NCBI GenBank assembly: GCA_021234155.1
Contig: JAJEKV010000034.1
Coordinates: 498,001 to 562,000, forward strand
Reading direction: 5' to 3'
DNA from: Isoetes taiwanensis
Lineage: Eukaryota > Streptophyta > Lycopodiopsida > Isoetales > Isoetaceae
Length of the DNA stretch: 64,000 nt
Position numbers and translations under genes: made by a program
The notes under the pieces: model-generated
What the model was told of the DNA's origin: nothing
What the model saw: only the letters and a program-made list of their open reading frames with translations
Database searches by the model: none
In this document: in pieces, positions 23,594-35,065 of the stretch
Layout: each line of letters starts with the position of its first letter
Numbering within the stretch: the first letter of the stretch is position 1

Positions 23594-24559
23594 CATTTGA
23601 GGCTTGGCCACACCCAAAGGAAGAATATTGAGTCCATGGCAAAGCAAGGGGTGATATCCATCACTGAAAACAGTCCAAAGGAATCAATTTGCATTGGTTG
23701 TATGCTTGGCAAGCATACGAGACTGCCCTTTAGAAAATCTGGAAAAAGGGCAAAGAGAGTGCTGGAATTAATACATACGGACCTTTGTGGTCCGCTGAAT
23801 GTTAAAGGTATCAGCGGCAAAAGATACTTTATTACATTCATAGACGATTTCAGTAGGAGAACAAAATGCTTTTGTCTTAGAACTAAAGACGAAGCATTTA
23901 GTGCATTCAAAGCTTATGCTGTGGAGGCTGAAGTTGAGACTGGAATGAAAATCAAATGCGTAAGGTCAGATAGAGGTGGGGAATACTTATCTGATAAGTT
24001 TAAGAGCTATTGCATAGCGAAAGGAATTAAAAGACAATATACATGCAGTCATTCCCCTCAGCAAAATGGTGTTGCTGAGAGGAAGAATAGAACAATACTA
24101 AATGTTGTACGTGCTATGTTGAAGTTTGCAGGTTTGCCTAACTTTTTGTGGTAGGAAGCTGTAAAAACCGCAGTATATTATATAACTCCTTCTATAAGTA
24201 TTAGAGGTGGTATTCCTGAAATGATGTGGTCTGGATCGAAACCCTGTCTTGATCGGCTTAAAGCCTATGGTTGTTTATGCTTTGTTCATGTACCGGAGCA
24301 GCAAAGAAGGAAGTTAAACGATAGATCCTGGATAACTTATCTTGTAGGCTATGATGAACATTCTAAAGCCTATAGATTGTATGATCCTAAGAGAAGGAAG
24401 ATAATTGTAAGTAGAGACGTCATTTTTGACGAGTCTCAATTCTATAAGGTTGCTACTATACAGAACGATAAAGAACAAAAGGGAACTGCAAGTAGTGTTT
24501 GTGAAGAAGAAAAGGATCAAGAAATAGCGTCAAATCATATGCATGATGCAATAATGTGA
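23594..24559 (+). pseudogene. Copia integrase (broken)
   Basis: The zinc-binding HHCC region starts with HLRLGHTQRKNIESMAKQG and ends CIGCMLGKHTRLPF. The catalytic core shows DDE-type landmarks: LIHTDLCGPL, YFITFIDDFSRR and HSPQQNGVAERKNRT. This enzyme would join retrotransposon cDNA to host DNA. A TAG just before HLRLGH (23591-23593) and a second TAG after LPNFLW (24152-24154) interrupt it. The C-terminal part continues from 24221 with LKAYGCLCFVHVP and LVGYDEHSKAYRLY. Confidence 0.9.
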
Positions 24560-24822
24560 TACTGACGATGATAGTGTGCATGATTACATACAGGCTGAAG
24601 CAAGTGATGAGAATGAAAGGGTAGAATCTGGAACTGAACACATCAGCATGGATGTTGCAGCAGAGAAACAAGTAGCCCTGCATGAAAAACCAGCAAGGAA
24701 GAAAAGAACACAGGCTCAAATTCTCTGAGACGAGCTAGAGGTAAATTCTAATGCTTATGGAAGAAATCTGGAAGGCAGAAGTAAAAGAATTAATCCGGAT
24801 TATGTAGAGGCATTAATAATGC

Positions 24823-26372
24823 TTGATCCAAGCCATAAGTTCTGAAAATGCAGCAAAATGGAAATTGGCAATGCAAGAGGAAATGGAGAGTTTTAAGAGA
24901 ACAGAAACCTATGATGTTGTCAATACTCCAGAAAACAGAAACATAATAGGATGCAAATGGATTTACAAGGTAAAACATTCATCCGAAGGTGATAATCCAA
25001 AATTTAAGGCTAGGCTTGTGGCACAGGGGTTTACCCAGAGAAAAGGGATTGATTATAAAGATACTTTCTCTCCAATTATCAAAATGACAAGCATCCGATT
25101 ACTTCTTGCTTTAGCAAATGCTAGAAATTGGGAGGCACATCACATGGATGTCAGCACTGCATTTTTAAATGCAAAGCTGGAGGAAGATATTTACATGCAA
25201 CAAGCACCCGGATTTGAACAAGGAGAAGGAAAGGTTTGGAAGCTCAAGAGAGCTGTATATGGGCTGAGACAAAGTCCGAGGCAATGGTATATGTGTATGA
25301 ACAATTTTTTAAAGGAACAGGAGTTTGAGAAACTAGACAGTGATGGAAACGTTTATGTGTTTAAGAAGGTACAGAAATATGTTTAATAGCTTTGTACGTT
25401 GATGACTGCATGATGATTGCAAGTAATACAGGAATTTTGCAAAAGTCCAAGGCAATTCTGAAACACAGGTTTAAAATGGCTGATCTCGGTCCGCTTAAAA
25501 AATTCTTAGGAGTTGAAGTAAGTAGAGATAGAGAAAAGAATGTTATGCTGCTGCACCAAGCACAGGGAATTAAAGCTATACTCAAAAGATTTAGGATGGA
25601 GCAATGCAATATTGCTAAAACGGCAATAGCTCCCGGCACTAAAATCTCTAAAGAGATGTGTCCGAAAGATGATAAAGAGCTTGAGGAAATGGAAGGCGTG
25701 CCTTTCAGAGAGTTAATAGGATGTCTGCTCTACTTGAGCAATTGCACAAGACCTGACATTACATATGCAGTGAATCTACTTAGCAGATATAACCATAATC
25801 CTGGAAGAGGACATTGGATGGCTGCTAAGAGAATATTGAGATACCTCAAAGGCACAATGGAATATGGTATCAATTTTAATTCTGAGTCTTTAGAATTAAA
25901 TTCTTACTGTGATGCAGACTGGGGTGGTGATCTAGATGAAAGGAAGTCCACATCTGGCTTTATCTTACTTGTAGGTGGTACGCCGGTATCATGGAAATGT
26001 AAAAAACAGAGCTCAACTGCCATGTCATCTGCTGAAGCAGAGTATGCTGCGACCACTCTTGCAGCTAAGGAAATCATCTGGTGTAGAAGACTGTTTAATG
26101 AGATGGGCATAAGGCAAGTAAGACCAACAGTTCTATTCTCTGATAGCAAGAGTTGCATAGCTTTGACAAAAAATCCGGTGATGCACGAAAGAACCAAGCA
26201 TGTTGAGCTTAAGATGCATTTTATCAGGGAAGTTGTTAATAAAAATTTAGTACATCTTGAATATGTCAAGACTGAGTTGCAACTTGCAGATTTGCTAACA
26301 AAAGCATTACCTGAGCCCATATTTGTTAAGCTGAGAAGGTGGATTAAATGTTCAGATTACAGCAGAATATAA
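24823..26372 (+). pseudogene. Copia reverse transcriptase and RNase H (frameshifted)
   Basis: The RT begins with MQEEMESFKRTETYDVV and GCKWIYKVKHSSEGDNPKFK, then DYKDTFSPIIKMTSIRLLLA and MDVSTAFLNAKLEEDIYMQQ. The frame breaks at about 25385. The next frame (25392-26372) carries the catalytic YVDDCMMIAS, then the RNase H domain with CDADWGGDLDERKSTSGF, SAEAEYAA and the closing LQLADLLTKALPEP. All the usual catalytic motifs are present, so apart from the single frameshift and the upstream stops the enzyme is well preserved. It made double-stranded cDNA from the element RNA in virus-like particles. Confidence 0.93.
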
Positions 26373-26375
26373 CAT

Positions 26376-26386
26376 GAAGGGGGAGA
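26376..26386 (+). promoter_or_regulatory. Polypurine tract
   Basis: gaagggggaga lies one base before the 3' LTR and is the expected plus-strand primer site. Confidence 0.9.
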
Positions 26387-26387
26387 T

Positions 26388-27001
26388 TGAAAGAATTTGA
26401 ATTATATAGTCATGTTATATTCAAGATTGTGAAGTTACAGAAATACATATGTAGAGTTTGAATCTCTGGGTTATCTTCTCCATTTGACGGATCATTGCAG
26501 TGTGCAGTTAGTATAAGGCCTAGGGTTGCTGTTAATGGGCGCATACAGTTACATGTGACATCTTAGGGATATACAGATACCATGTTGGTATGGTTGAACC
26601 TTAGACAAAAAATAAGGTTACATTGGTATGGTTAAACCTTAGAATCGAATATTGGACAAATGATATGCTGACAGGAAAATATGGATAAAATTAGAATGGT
26701 GGCAGGCGGTTCGGTGCTGAGACCAGGATAAGAACTGCAGGATGATCATGGAGAGGTATCGGAGTAGACTATGCTAATGATTGGAATGCTACCTGGGCGA
26801 TCGGATTGATGAGACGGTGTAAACCAGTTAATGTATCGAATGAATATTTCAGTGTTAAACATGACTTGAAGCTGCAGTCGAATTGTAGCTAGGATTAAGA
26901 CCTTGGTTAATATTGAGATTGAAACTAATATTGAATAATGGTCTTGTTATGAAGGGAAGTTGGAATTAAAGTTGCTTTAGAGTCTAGTTCAATTTCTTAC
27001 A
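26388..27001 (+). repeat. 3' LTR of the Copia element
   Basis: Starts TGAAAGAATTTG and ends TTTCTTACA; aligns along its full length with 21494-22100. Followed by A-rich sequence (27002-27060). Confidence 0.95.
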
Positions 27002-27201
27002 AAAAAAAAACAAAAAAACAAAACAAAACTAGAAAGTAGTGGTAAAAACTAGAAACAAGAAGAAGAAAGAAAGGGAACGCTCAAAAAGAAGGCCGATAGG
27101 AATGAACTAGAAGACAAAGACAATATATGGAGAAATAGTAGAAAAAAGGAAAATATCTGATAAAAATAGGCCAAAGATATGTCGTCTTCCCAAGAATGAT
27201 G

Positions 27202-27221
27202 GTTCTATGATGCCATAGAAC
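27202..27221. repeat. Left terminal hairpin of the DIRS-like element
   Basis: GTTCTATG, a 4-base loop and CATAGAAC. The surrounding ~50 bases (ccaag.aatga.ggttctat ... ttgcattatatt) align in direct orientation with the right terminus at 35174-35226. Confidence 0.75.
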
Positions 27222-27261
27222 TATTGCATTATATTCACATGTTATATTAACATGTGCATTC

Positions 27262-27292
27262 CTAGGATGGGTCCTGATCTACACACAAGTGG
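27262..27292. repeat. Split direct repeat B, terminal copy
   Basis: attcctaggatgggtcctga followed by tctacacacaagtgg. Repeated almost exactly at 28148-28186, where it abuts the internal copy of block A. Confidence 0.85.
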
Positions 27293-27296
27293 CCGA

Positions 27297-27739
27297 TAAC
27301 GACTAATGGGTTCTCTCTTTCCAGATTCTCTCCCTCTAATTCGTCTTTTCGGTGACAGGGTATGCAGTCCACGGACGCTCCTCAACTCAGGGGGGCAACG
27401 TTCACGTCGGCTCCAAGTGAAGTGGTGTTCTCATTGAGCTTTGGAAAAATTTTGAGTACAAAGAGCCCCCGTAGGGTGGATGAAACAATGCTTAATACTA
27501 TATGCCCCGAAATATAGACAATCCTCGAGAGCATGTAATCTGTCAAGTTCGATTTGAGTCCAAGGAGTCTGGCCAAAGCCGAAAAATGCGTCCCCATCGA
27601 GTGCAAATTGCTTGTTGTGGAGCCGACGTGAACGTTGCCCCCTGAGTTGAGGAGCGTCCGGTGGATTTTGATACCACAATCACCGAAAAAGACGAATTAG
27701 AGGGAGAGAATCTGGAAAGAGAGAACCCATTAGTCGTTA
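27297..27739. repeat. Long inverted repeat, ~120-bp arms
   Basis: 27297-27415 is the near-perfect reverse complement of 27618-27739 ('ggagcgtcc', 'acgttcacgtcggctcca' and 'gagagaatctgg' are easy anchors). About 200 bases separate the arms. It lies between the two B copies, that is, in the 3' non-coding part of the DIRS-like element. Transcribed, it would form a long double-stranded stem. Confidence 0.9.
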
Positions 27740-28012
27740 GAAGTTCCATAGTAGGTGAGGAACATGCAAGACAGAGAAAAAACAATCTCGAAGCCACGGG
27801 GGCTACGCCCAGAAAGCTACTGGTCGACCAACCGGAAAACATTACTAGGGACTTGTCGGTTGGTACCGCCTCGGAGGCAACATCGCCACGCCGAGAGAAG
27901 AAGAAAAATATCTATACACATGCCCCAAGGACCCCCAACAAACCTAAGGAACCCAACCAACAAGTGAAAACGCACTCTCATCCAATGAAGGACAAAAAGC
28001 GGGGAAGGGCGG

Positions 28013-28186
28013 AAGCTAGGTAGAGGTGCAAGCGACCAAAGCAAAGCCCAAGAGAACGCCGATGGCCAATAATGTGGAAAACTGATCTATAAGTAGGAGG
28101 GCGAGGATACGCTCCCATCCAGGAATGACGGCTCTATTGCTAACCGCGGGTATTCCTAGGATGGGTCCCGATCTACACACAAGTGG
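28013..28186. repeat. Internal A-B junction of the split repeats
   Basis: 28013-28140 repeats the right-terminal block 35066-35200 (gctaggtagaggtgcaagcg ... ggaatgacgg.tctattgct). It is followed immediately by block B at 28148-28186. Confidence 0.9.
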
Positions 28187-28269
28187 GTCGAAAGAAGAGG
28201 AACCTACCTCAAAGACCCGTGATGGCAGAAAACAAAGAGACGCCCCCGAATATCGGGTAGAATGTAGCG

Positions 28270-29135
28270 CAGAGGGAAGCAAAGAGAGCCAACGCCTATG
28301 AGAGCGGAATGTCGACGACGTGGGCCAAGAAATGGTGGTGGCACCGCCTTCTACCACCCGCATGGGTGCCAAAATCGCTGAGGCTCCAAACCGATAAGAC
28401 GCGAGGCCTCAAACCACCAAGAACGGCAAAAAAAGATAAGACAAAGGGCTGCGGAGGACAAGGATGAGCCGAAAGAGAGGACCTCCCTCCAGTCGAGAGG
28501 TGAAAAACAAAGACAATAGACGGTAACATGACCGGGCAAAAGGGGGAGAATGTAAGGGCTATGAGGACCTCCGGCCCGCAGGTCGCGACTTAGACCGCTG
28601 GGATATGCAAACGATCGAAGTCGGGGAAAAAAAGATAGGTCGCGCAATTCAAGTGCAACGCCCTCGGAGATGCGAGAAAACCAGCAAAGGATAGTGACAA
28701 GGCATGCTTTCATGAGGTCTGCATGTCGGCCTTTGCAGGGCGAAAGGGAGATGACCCCGGGACGCGGAGACGCGATAAGAGGTAAAATGCCGCCGTGAAG
28801 AAGTGTGGGTACGAGGAGCGGCTTATGGACCAAAAGCGGTGAAGGGGGGCCGAACAAGGAGATGGGAGGTTGACCAAGCTATGAAAGAAGGTAATTGCGG
28901 CAGACGCAATCCCTATAGAAGTAGGACTACGATGGGTGGAAATCAAGGAGGAAAAGAATGCAGCAACATGCAAAGAGGAAGCAGGCAAGGACGTAAGCTG
29001 CTGAGAATGACACCAACGACGAAATTGTAGCCAGGCGGAAGAATAACTGAGCAAGGTCGAGGGTGCGCGGGAGTGGAGGACAGATGCCATAGCCGAGGCA
29101 AAGAAGGGCAAAGAGGGACCGTCGTAAAAAGGCAA
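28270..29135 (-). pseudogene. Tyrosine recombinase of the DIRS-like element
   Basis: The N-terminal core-binding domain (28710-29135) includes SRAPSTLLSYSSAWLQFRRW and SPTSIGIASAAITFFHSLVN. The catalytic domain (28351-28857 and on into other frames) contains WFSRISEGVALELRDLSFF, whose Arg corresponds to the first catalytic arginine of tyrosine recombinases. Further on GGATTISW resembles the H-x-x-R box region, and a candidate tyrosine (HSTRYSG) follows. In DIRS-type elements this enzyme integrates circular cDNA without target duplication. At least two frameshifts break this copy. The identification is by motif and context, without a database search. Confidence 0.7.
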
Positions 29136-29284
29136 GATATCTGGAACAAGGGGATAAACAAGTGTTAATATCAGCTAACAAAAAACAGGATAACATCACC
29201 ATGTACTACTCTAAGCCATACCAAACCGACCAACAACCCAGAAGCCAAACACAAGCGAACAAACAACTGAAGAACAACCTTATA

Positions 29285-30211
29285 TTACGATAAAGATAAA
29301 AACTCGTAAGAAGAATCACGTCGGACCAGAAGAACGACGTGAGAAAAGACAATTTTAAGTATCAGAAAAATCACAACGTAAGGCAAACAAAGCCGTATGA
29401 CGACGGAAACCCGCAAGGCGGGAAGAAGGTGATGGGAGTAAGGCATGGGAAAATTCATGAAAGAAAACTGCGTCTCGAACAAAAGATTGCCAAGTGGAGG
29501 AGTCAACAGCAAGCAGTGGCCACCAAGGGGCAGAAGGCCATGAGAAAACAAGAAGTGTAAGGCGAGCCCCCGCAAATGCGAAAGCATGATGCAAAACCCT
29601 CGAAACCAAGGAAGGTGGAGGAAAGCAGTAGTTGTTGAACAAATGCCAGTCATAAGAAAAGGCGTCAGGTGCGATCCGACGAGGGTAATAATCCTTGGTG
29701 TTGAAAACTGGCAGGAGGGTGTTGGAAGGGCTAGCAAAGCGATCCACATGATAAGGTCCCCAACGCTCATCCAAGAGGCAAAAAACTGAAGGAGACAGAG
29801 AAAATTCGTCAAAGGCCCGGATCTTGGAAAGATAATCAGCCCACTCATTCTCCAAGCGTGGAACCCAAACCGGATCCAATCAATATGGTGCCGATAGCAA
29901 AAATTAGTACTTCCAACAAAGAAAAAATGAAGAATGGGAGATCGCGAACCGCCATTCTGCAATAAAAAGAACACATTCTGATTGTCCCCACGAGCTATCA
30001 CCCGTGAGTTAGTTAGCAACGAGACACACCGCTGCAGGATCTGGAAAAGAGCAAAAACTTCACGCCAAGTGGATGATTGGAGGCGGGCATCTGCCGAGAA
30101 GTCCCCAGAAAAAGAAAGAAGTTCAGAACCCGGACGTGAAAGCCAACCACCCCATCCCTCATCACTGGCATCAAAACCCAAGGTAGACCTGTCGACAGTA
30201 GGCGGCAACAA
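29285..30211 (-). pseudogene. RNase H and downstream domain of the DIRS-like element
   Basis: The frame starts with STLGFDASDEGWGGWLSRPG, the first catalytic aspartate region of an RNase H. It continues with STWREVFALFQIL (conserved glutamate) and RVIARGDNQNVFFLLQNGG (next aspartate). In the overlapping frame 29355-29879 follows VPRLENEWADYLSKI (last aspartate), then ERWGPYHVDRFASPSNTLLP and a DAFSYDW motif, the region that typically follows RNase H in DIRS-group pol proteins. The enzyme removes RNA from RNA-DNA hybrids during reverse transcription. A frameshift near 29880 separates the two frames. Confidence 0.8.
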
Positions 30212-30315
30212 AGGGGCTCTGTCGAACTGTTAAATCAGGGTTTGCCAAAGCTGGACCTCCTGTTTTGCAAGGGGAGATAGTAGAAGGGGGGGTCCCAAAG
30301 GTCGGCCGACGCAGA

Positions 30316-31400
30316 TCAGCATGAAGGCCACAAGATAAGGCAGCACAAAAGATGACCCAAGACCAAGCGTAGGGATTGGATAAAAAGCCAAGGAAACGGG
30401 CAATCAGGCGAGGAGTGACATTTTGGGAAGATAACAGAAGAGCACCAGACGAGAACCCGCTCCTTCTTAGCCCGAGAAATACTGAAAAAGAAACCCTCAT
30501 GAGCATCCACTATGAAACCTAAGAAGATTGTGCGATGGGAGAGACGAAACCGACACTTCTTCCAAGCTAGGAGAAACCGGCCTGCCGCCAAGTCCGAAAT
30601 GACGCGAATCTGCAGAAACTCGGGACGTGACTGGCACAAGAATAGAATATCATCAACGTAGGGTAGGCAACGGATGCCCTGACCTCGCCAAAACCGAACT
30701 ATCTGTCTGACTAATTTGGTAAAGACAAAGGGGGCTGAAGCTAGACCAAAGGGGAGGACATTAAAGACATAGAACCCAACCATCAAGACCAAAACCCAAG
30801 AAAGTCGCGATGAGGAGGCCGATCGCGGTGACATGGTGATAAGAAATGGATTTGAGGTCGACAGCAAAGAGAAAGTCGTTGGGCAAACTCAAATGTGACA
30901 ACAGTTCGAGGGACTCATACCGAAAGGAGGGGATAGTCAAGAAGGAGTTCAGATAGCGCAGATCCAAGATGAGACGAAATTTGTTTAGGCCTTTGGGGAC
31001 GAATTCCCCAAGGGGAAAGAAGAAAGGACGAGGGAGATCGGGAAGCGCACCTCGTGGCGCAAGAGATCGGCTATAGCAGAGTGAGCAAAGTCTAGGTGGG
31101 CGTATTACCTGACGAAAGTGGTTTGAGGCGGCGAAAGCAACGTATCTTTTACACGGGATGACCAAGGAAGGCGATAACCAAATCAGATCCAACTCAACAC
31201 CGCTGTGAGGAGCAAATGGATTGCCAAAAGGAAGGGGACGATGGAGGCGGTCCAGACTATAGCAAAGAGAGCCAAACCATCCATCCATCCGGCGGGGAGG
31301 GGTCGATGCCAAGATGAGGGATGACCGATGTGAACGGAGCACATACGAAAAGAGGCCACAAAATCGTAAAGTAAACAACCTAGCAACAAATGGAAAACAT
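30316..31400 (-). pseudogene. Reverse transcriptase of the DIRS-like element
   Basis: Two overlapping minus-strand frames. The first (30761-31378) contains FFPLGEFVPKGLNKFRLILD and LRYLNSFLTIPSFRYESLEL, then FLFAVDLKSISYHHVTA: palm blocks with the first catalytic aspartate. The second (30316-30867) contains VLPFGLASAPFVFTKLVRQI and IRCLPYVDDILFL, with the YVDD catalytic pair, then FLGFIVDAHEGFFF. 'FGLASAP.VFTK' together with 'YVDDIL' is characteristic of the DIRS/LTR branch and unlike the LINE enzymes elsewhere in the window. A frameshift at about 30800 inactivates it. Confidence 0.88.
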
Positions 31401-32482
31401 CAAACCAAGTAGGCAACGGGATCCATGTAGCACCATGCAAGCCTATAACCACCGCGGCCGAAGTTAAACCAACACAAGCTCAAACCTAAAACCTCGGCGT
31501 ACAAAATATAACCCACATGCAACCTTTAACCCGGTGGAGAAAAAATTCCACGAATACTAGAAAAAACTTTCGAGGCAAGCACAACACATACTTAAACAAC
31601 ATTTCAAACCGCATGCCCCAATACGGGAAGGTACCGCCCCAATTCATCCAACACCACCCCAACAATGATCCGACGATCAGCCTAACACGCGTTGTAACCA
31701 TAAAATAATGGTAACCAACAAACTCAAACCTAAGAACAACAAGCGTGAGCTAACAAAGAATGGGGACGAGCCAACAACATTCAATGAATACCATACATAA
31801 TAGTGTTGCTTTAACCTCCAAACCAGAAAAAATCGGGGGAACATGAATCATGGACCGGTCGAGGAAAAAAAATGGAGTCGGGGCGGCACCAAAGGACCCG
31901 GGGTGGAATCAAAAGTGGCGGAGGAGTGCTAGGAGATCCGGCATTAGCGAAAGCATGGCAAGTTTCAATCACGATGGCCAAGACGACCACAAAAAGTACA
32001 AAAAGGACGAGAACCGGATCTAGATGAAGAGAACTGACCCGGGCCTAAAGAGAGAAGGAAGAAGCGAGTGGAGGGAGCAGAGGGTTTTGAAGCGGGGCGC
32101 CGATCACGCGGTGCATTTGCCGAGCTAGCTTCAATTTCCTGGAATCATCACATAAAGCGGGGCCCGCATGGTCATCAAAATCCAAGGCGACATCATAGCC
32201 TTCGCGATCGACGCAATAATCAAAAACTTCATCCTCTGCAGTGGGCGTACCTTACCTTCCTCAATAATCAAGAATCGTGACGGGCACCCGAGGGGACAAA
32301 GGCATCAAACGGGCATGAAACTCCCTAATCTTGACTCCGGGCACAAAGGAACTCATATTGGTGGCGCTGCGATTCCCTCTTAAAGTTGGGGAACGAGGCG
32401 AGATGCCCGTTCTCGAACCTCCGGGCGAAGCACTTCAATGCTCATGCAATGTAAGCGCCGGGCGCAAGTGAAGACCGGTGGC

Positions 32483-32943
32483 TCAGATATCGTGCCATCC
32501 GTAGAATGGAGGGTCCGCAGCCCGAGAGGCACCATATCCAAAGATGGAGAAGGAATGGATGGGCCCGCGGGTCGGCAAGGAATGGTTAAGCCCTATAGAA
32601 GGACCTCGCCAAGCTGAGAAAACTGGGGCGAAATCGGGGCAAAAAGAAACGTAAGAGACAACCCGAGATGGACCGGCCGAACCCAAGTGAGAAGTCATGC
32701 TCGTGCATCTGACAGGAGGGATCGCGGGCATGGCAGGTTCAACAGAAGCAGCAGAGGAGTGTATGGAGGGCACCTCAGGTGCAATAGAAATCGCAATGGG
32801 CATGCGTGCACGCCGGACAAAGCGGGTAGAAGGGCGGTAATCGATAGCAACCCGCCACCCGTCGGCTCGTAAGAAGCCCGAGATGTCTTTGGGAGAGCCC
32901 TGATCTGCCATGCTGTAAAAAGTCTAGTAACAGCAAGTCGCAC
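32483..32943 (-). pseudogene. Probable gag-like ORF of the DIRS-like element
   Basis: A 142-codon minus-strand ORF upstream of the RT, in the position of gag. It begins MADQGSPKDISGFLRADGWR and is Pro/Ser/Ala-rich, with no domain that I recognise. Further toward the RT (about 31955-32010) a degenerate knuckle-like stretch CTFCGRLGH is visible in another frame. I infer the gag role from position only. Confidence 0.4.
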
Positions 32944-33168
32944 GCATTAGAACGAGACAAACAACAAACGATAAAAGACATACAACGCATGGGGAGAAAA
33001 AAAAAAAAAAGGATGGGCGATGCGGAACCACAACAACACAAACGTGAATATCGTCACAACACACCCGGGGAAAGACAACTAATGACCACGAGACAAAACC
33101 TTAGCGACCTAGAAAAAAATGCAAGGGAAAATATAGTCGAGGTGACCCTAGACGATATGAAAGATCCA

Positions 33169-33776
33169 AAAGGTGATCTTGGGGAAACAATGACCATAAA
33201 ACCGGAATATCATGGGCAAAATACCAAATTTATAGAGCAAAAATAAAATAACCATAGGGACGTTATAACCAATCATATGCCCAAGGAGAGAGCAAACTAA
33301 AGGTGAAAGCAATCATATGAAGAGATCCTAAAGGTGATCTTTGGGGAAACAATGACCATAAAACCGGACATATGCAAGCAAACTATCAAATTTATAGAGC
33401 AAAAATTAAAATAACCATGGGGTTGTTATAACCAATCATATGCCCAAGGAGAGAGCAAACTAAAGGTGAAAGCAATCATATGACGATCCTAAAAGTGATA
33501 CTAGGGAAACAATGACCATAAAACTGGAAATATGCAAGCAAAATACCAAATTTATAGAGCAAAAAAATAAAACAACCATGGGGTCGTTATAACCAATCAT
33601 ATGCCCAAGGAGAGAGCAAACTAAAGGTGAAAGCAATCATATGAAAGATGCTAAAGGTGATACTAATGACCATAAACCGGAAATATGCAAGCAAAATACC
33701 AAATTTATAGAGCAAAAATAAAATAATCATGGGGTCGCTATAACCAATCATATGCCCAAGGAGAGAGCAAACTAGA
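33169..33776. repeat. Minisatellite, four ~160-bp units
   Basis: Units begin near 33169, 33328, 33491 and 33651, each with gtgat.ct, aacaatgaccataaaa, 'accaaatttatagagcaaaa' and 'aaccaatcatatgcccaagg'. The last unit is shortened. The array lies in the 5' non-coding part of the DIRS-like element. Confidence 0.92.
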
Positions 33777-34299
33777 GCCCATATAACAAAAAACGGACGA
33801 CTACTACCGAACAAACATCATAAAGAACCCCTAGGAACAAGGGGTAATCACAAAATCATAGAGCTATCCAACGAACCTTGAAACCGAAAAAAACTCAAAA
33901 CAAAACTTGAGAGAAGAGGAGAAGATAGTGAACTTGAGAGAAGAGGAGAAGATAGGCAACGTCCAACGACAAAAAAGAGGAGCTAACGCCAGGAGAACCC
34001 GGTCTGGGCATCCCCGTAAAACAGGGGATCGAACCTGGTATCCCCCCATTAAAAGAAGGCGGAGGCGGTGGCGATGGCAGGCCGGAAACAATAAAAACAA
34101 ACCCGAAAACAAACAAAAAGGGGGTCGAAACCCGAGGTGGTGATCGAGCCATAAAGCGGGGGCGAAAAGAACGGAGGGTAGAGAATCGGGCGATAATAGA
34201 AAAGAGAAATGTAATCGGCCTCAGATTGAAGAAAATTTATCTTGAAGAATCGGCCTGAAGGGAGAAAAGAAGAGAACCGGCCTATCTATGGTACACCTG

Positions 34300-34720
34300 G
34301 AAGAAATTGGATTAAATCTCTACGGCCTAGCACCGAACCAGGCTGATCGGACCAGGCCAGATCCGGTCTGATGCCCCACTGCCAATCAATCTGGCAGACG
34401 GCAAACCGGGGTAGATCTTGCTCAAAAGCGGTGTAGGCGATCAAACCAAAGGGATTTACCAAAAATGCAGGCCCAAATACTTGAACCAACAAACACGATA
34501 TAGGGATAATCGGCGAACATAGGAAAAAGGAGGAGCTTAACGGAAGGATCCGTGGAAGCCATAACGGCCCCGGGCCGATTTATGTTGATCGGACAAAACA
34601 GACCGGTTGATGCCCCATCGCCAATCGATCCGGCGACGGCAAAACCGGGCAGGTTTGCCCAAAGCGAAGCCGAGGGCCGATCAAACCAACAAAAACAACC
34701 AGAGGAAACCGATCAAACCA
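34300..34720. repeat. Diverged duplication within the DIRS-like element
   Basis: The block ccggtctgatgccccactgc ... gacggcaaaccggg (about 34354-34412) is echoed at about 34602-34650 (gaccggttgatgccccatcg ... gacggcaaaaccggg). Related smaller duplications (gagagaagaggagaagata, 33909-33955) lie nearby. No protein is evident between 33800 and 35060. Confidence 0.6.
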
Positions 34721-35065
34721 ACAAAAACAAACGTAATAAACCAAGAATAAACCGAGCGGAGAAAGAAACCACATAACGTAAAACGTGTTCAATGCATAAA
34801 AACCGGATAAAGCACCACGAGACTAACCAAGACCCGCCGAAAACTCACTTACTCGCGGCATCCACAGGCGTGGCACATGGATTCAAGCAAAGGGAGAGAT
34901 TAAAACCGTAAAGAAAATAACAGACTTACCTTAGAGGATGCAGCAACCGGACGTGGAAAGCAGGTAGGGATGAAGAGCGATCAGGGGCGACCACCACAAG
35001 CTCGTCTTGGTGTGGATGAAGCTTGTCTTGGTGTGGATGGCTCTGGCTGGCGTGGGGTGCTGGGA

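Larger units (their letters stand above)
21494..27001 (+). mobile_element. Ty1/Copia LTR retrotransposon
   Basis: A complete but inactive 5.5-kb element. Both LTRs (607 and 614 bp) start TGAAAGAATTTG and end TTTCTTACA. A primer-binding site and a polypurine tract sit just inside them, and the internal order gag, protease, integrase, RT, RNase H is diagnostic of Copia. Several stops and frameshifts break the polyprotein. The LTRs differ by a few indels and substitutions, so it is not very recent. The flanks are aataa (left) and aaaaa (right), at best an imperfect 5-bp target duplication. It sits at the right edge of the duplicated segment; the paralogous edge near 12711 has no element. Confidence 0.97.

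Noticed and set aside
22271-26320. Minus-strand ORFs across the Copia element
   Set aside because: Antisense shadows of gag, integrase and RNase H.
33169-33776. CRISPR-like array
   Set aside because: The units are ~160 bp minisatellite repeats without distinct spacers, inside a plant retroelement.
27661-34776. Numerous plus-strand ORFs in the GC-rich region
   Set aside because: They are shadows of the minus-strand pol and gag-like frames and contain no motifs of their own.
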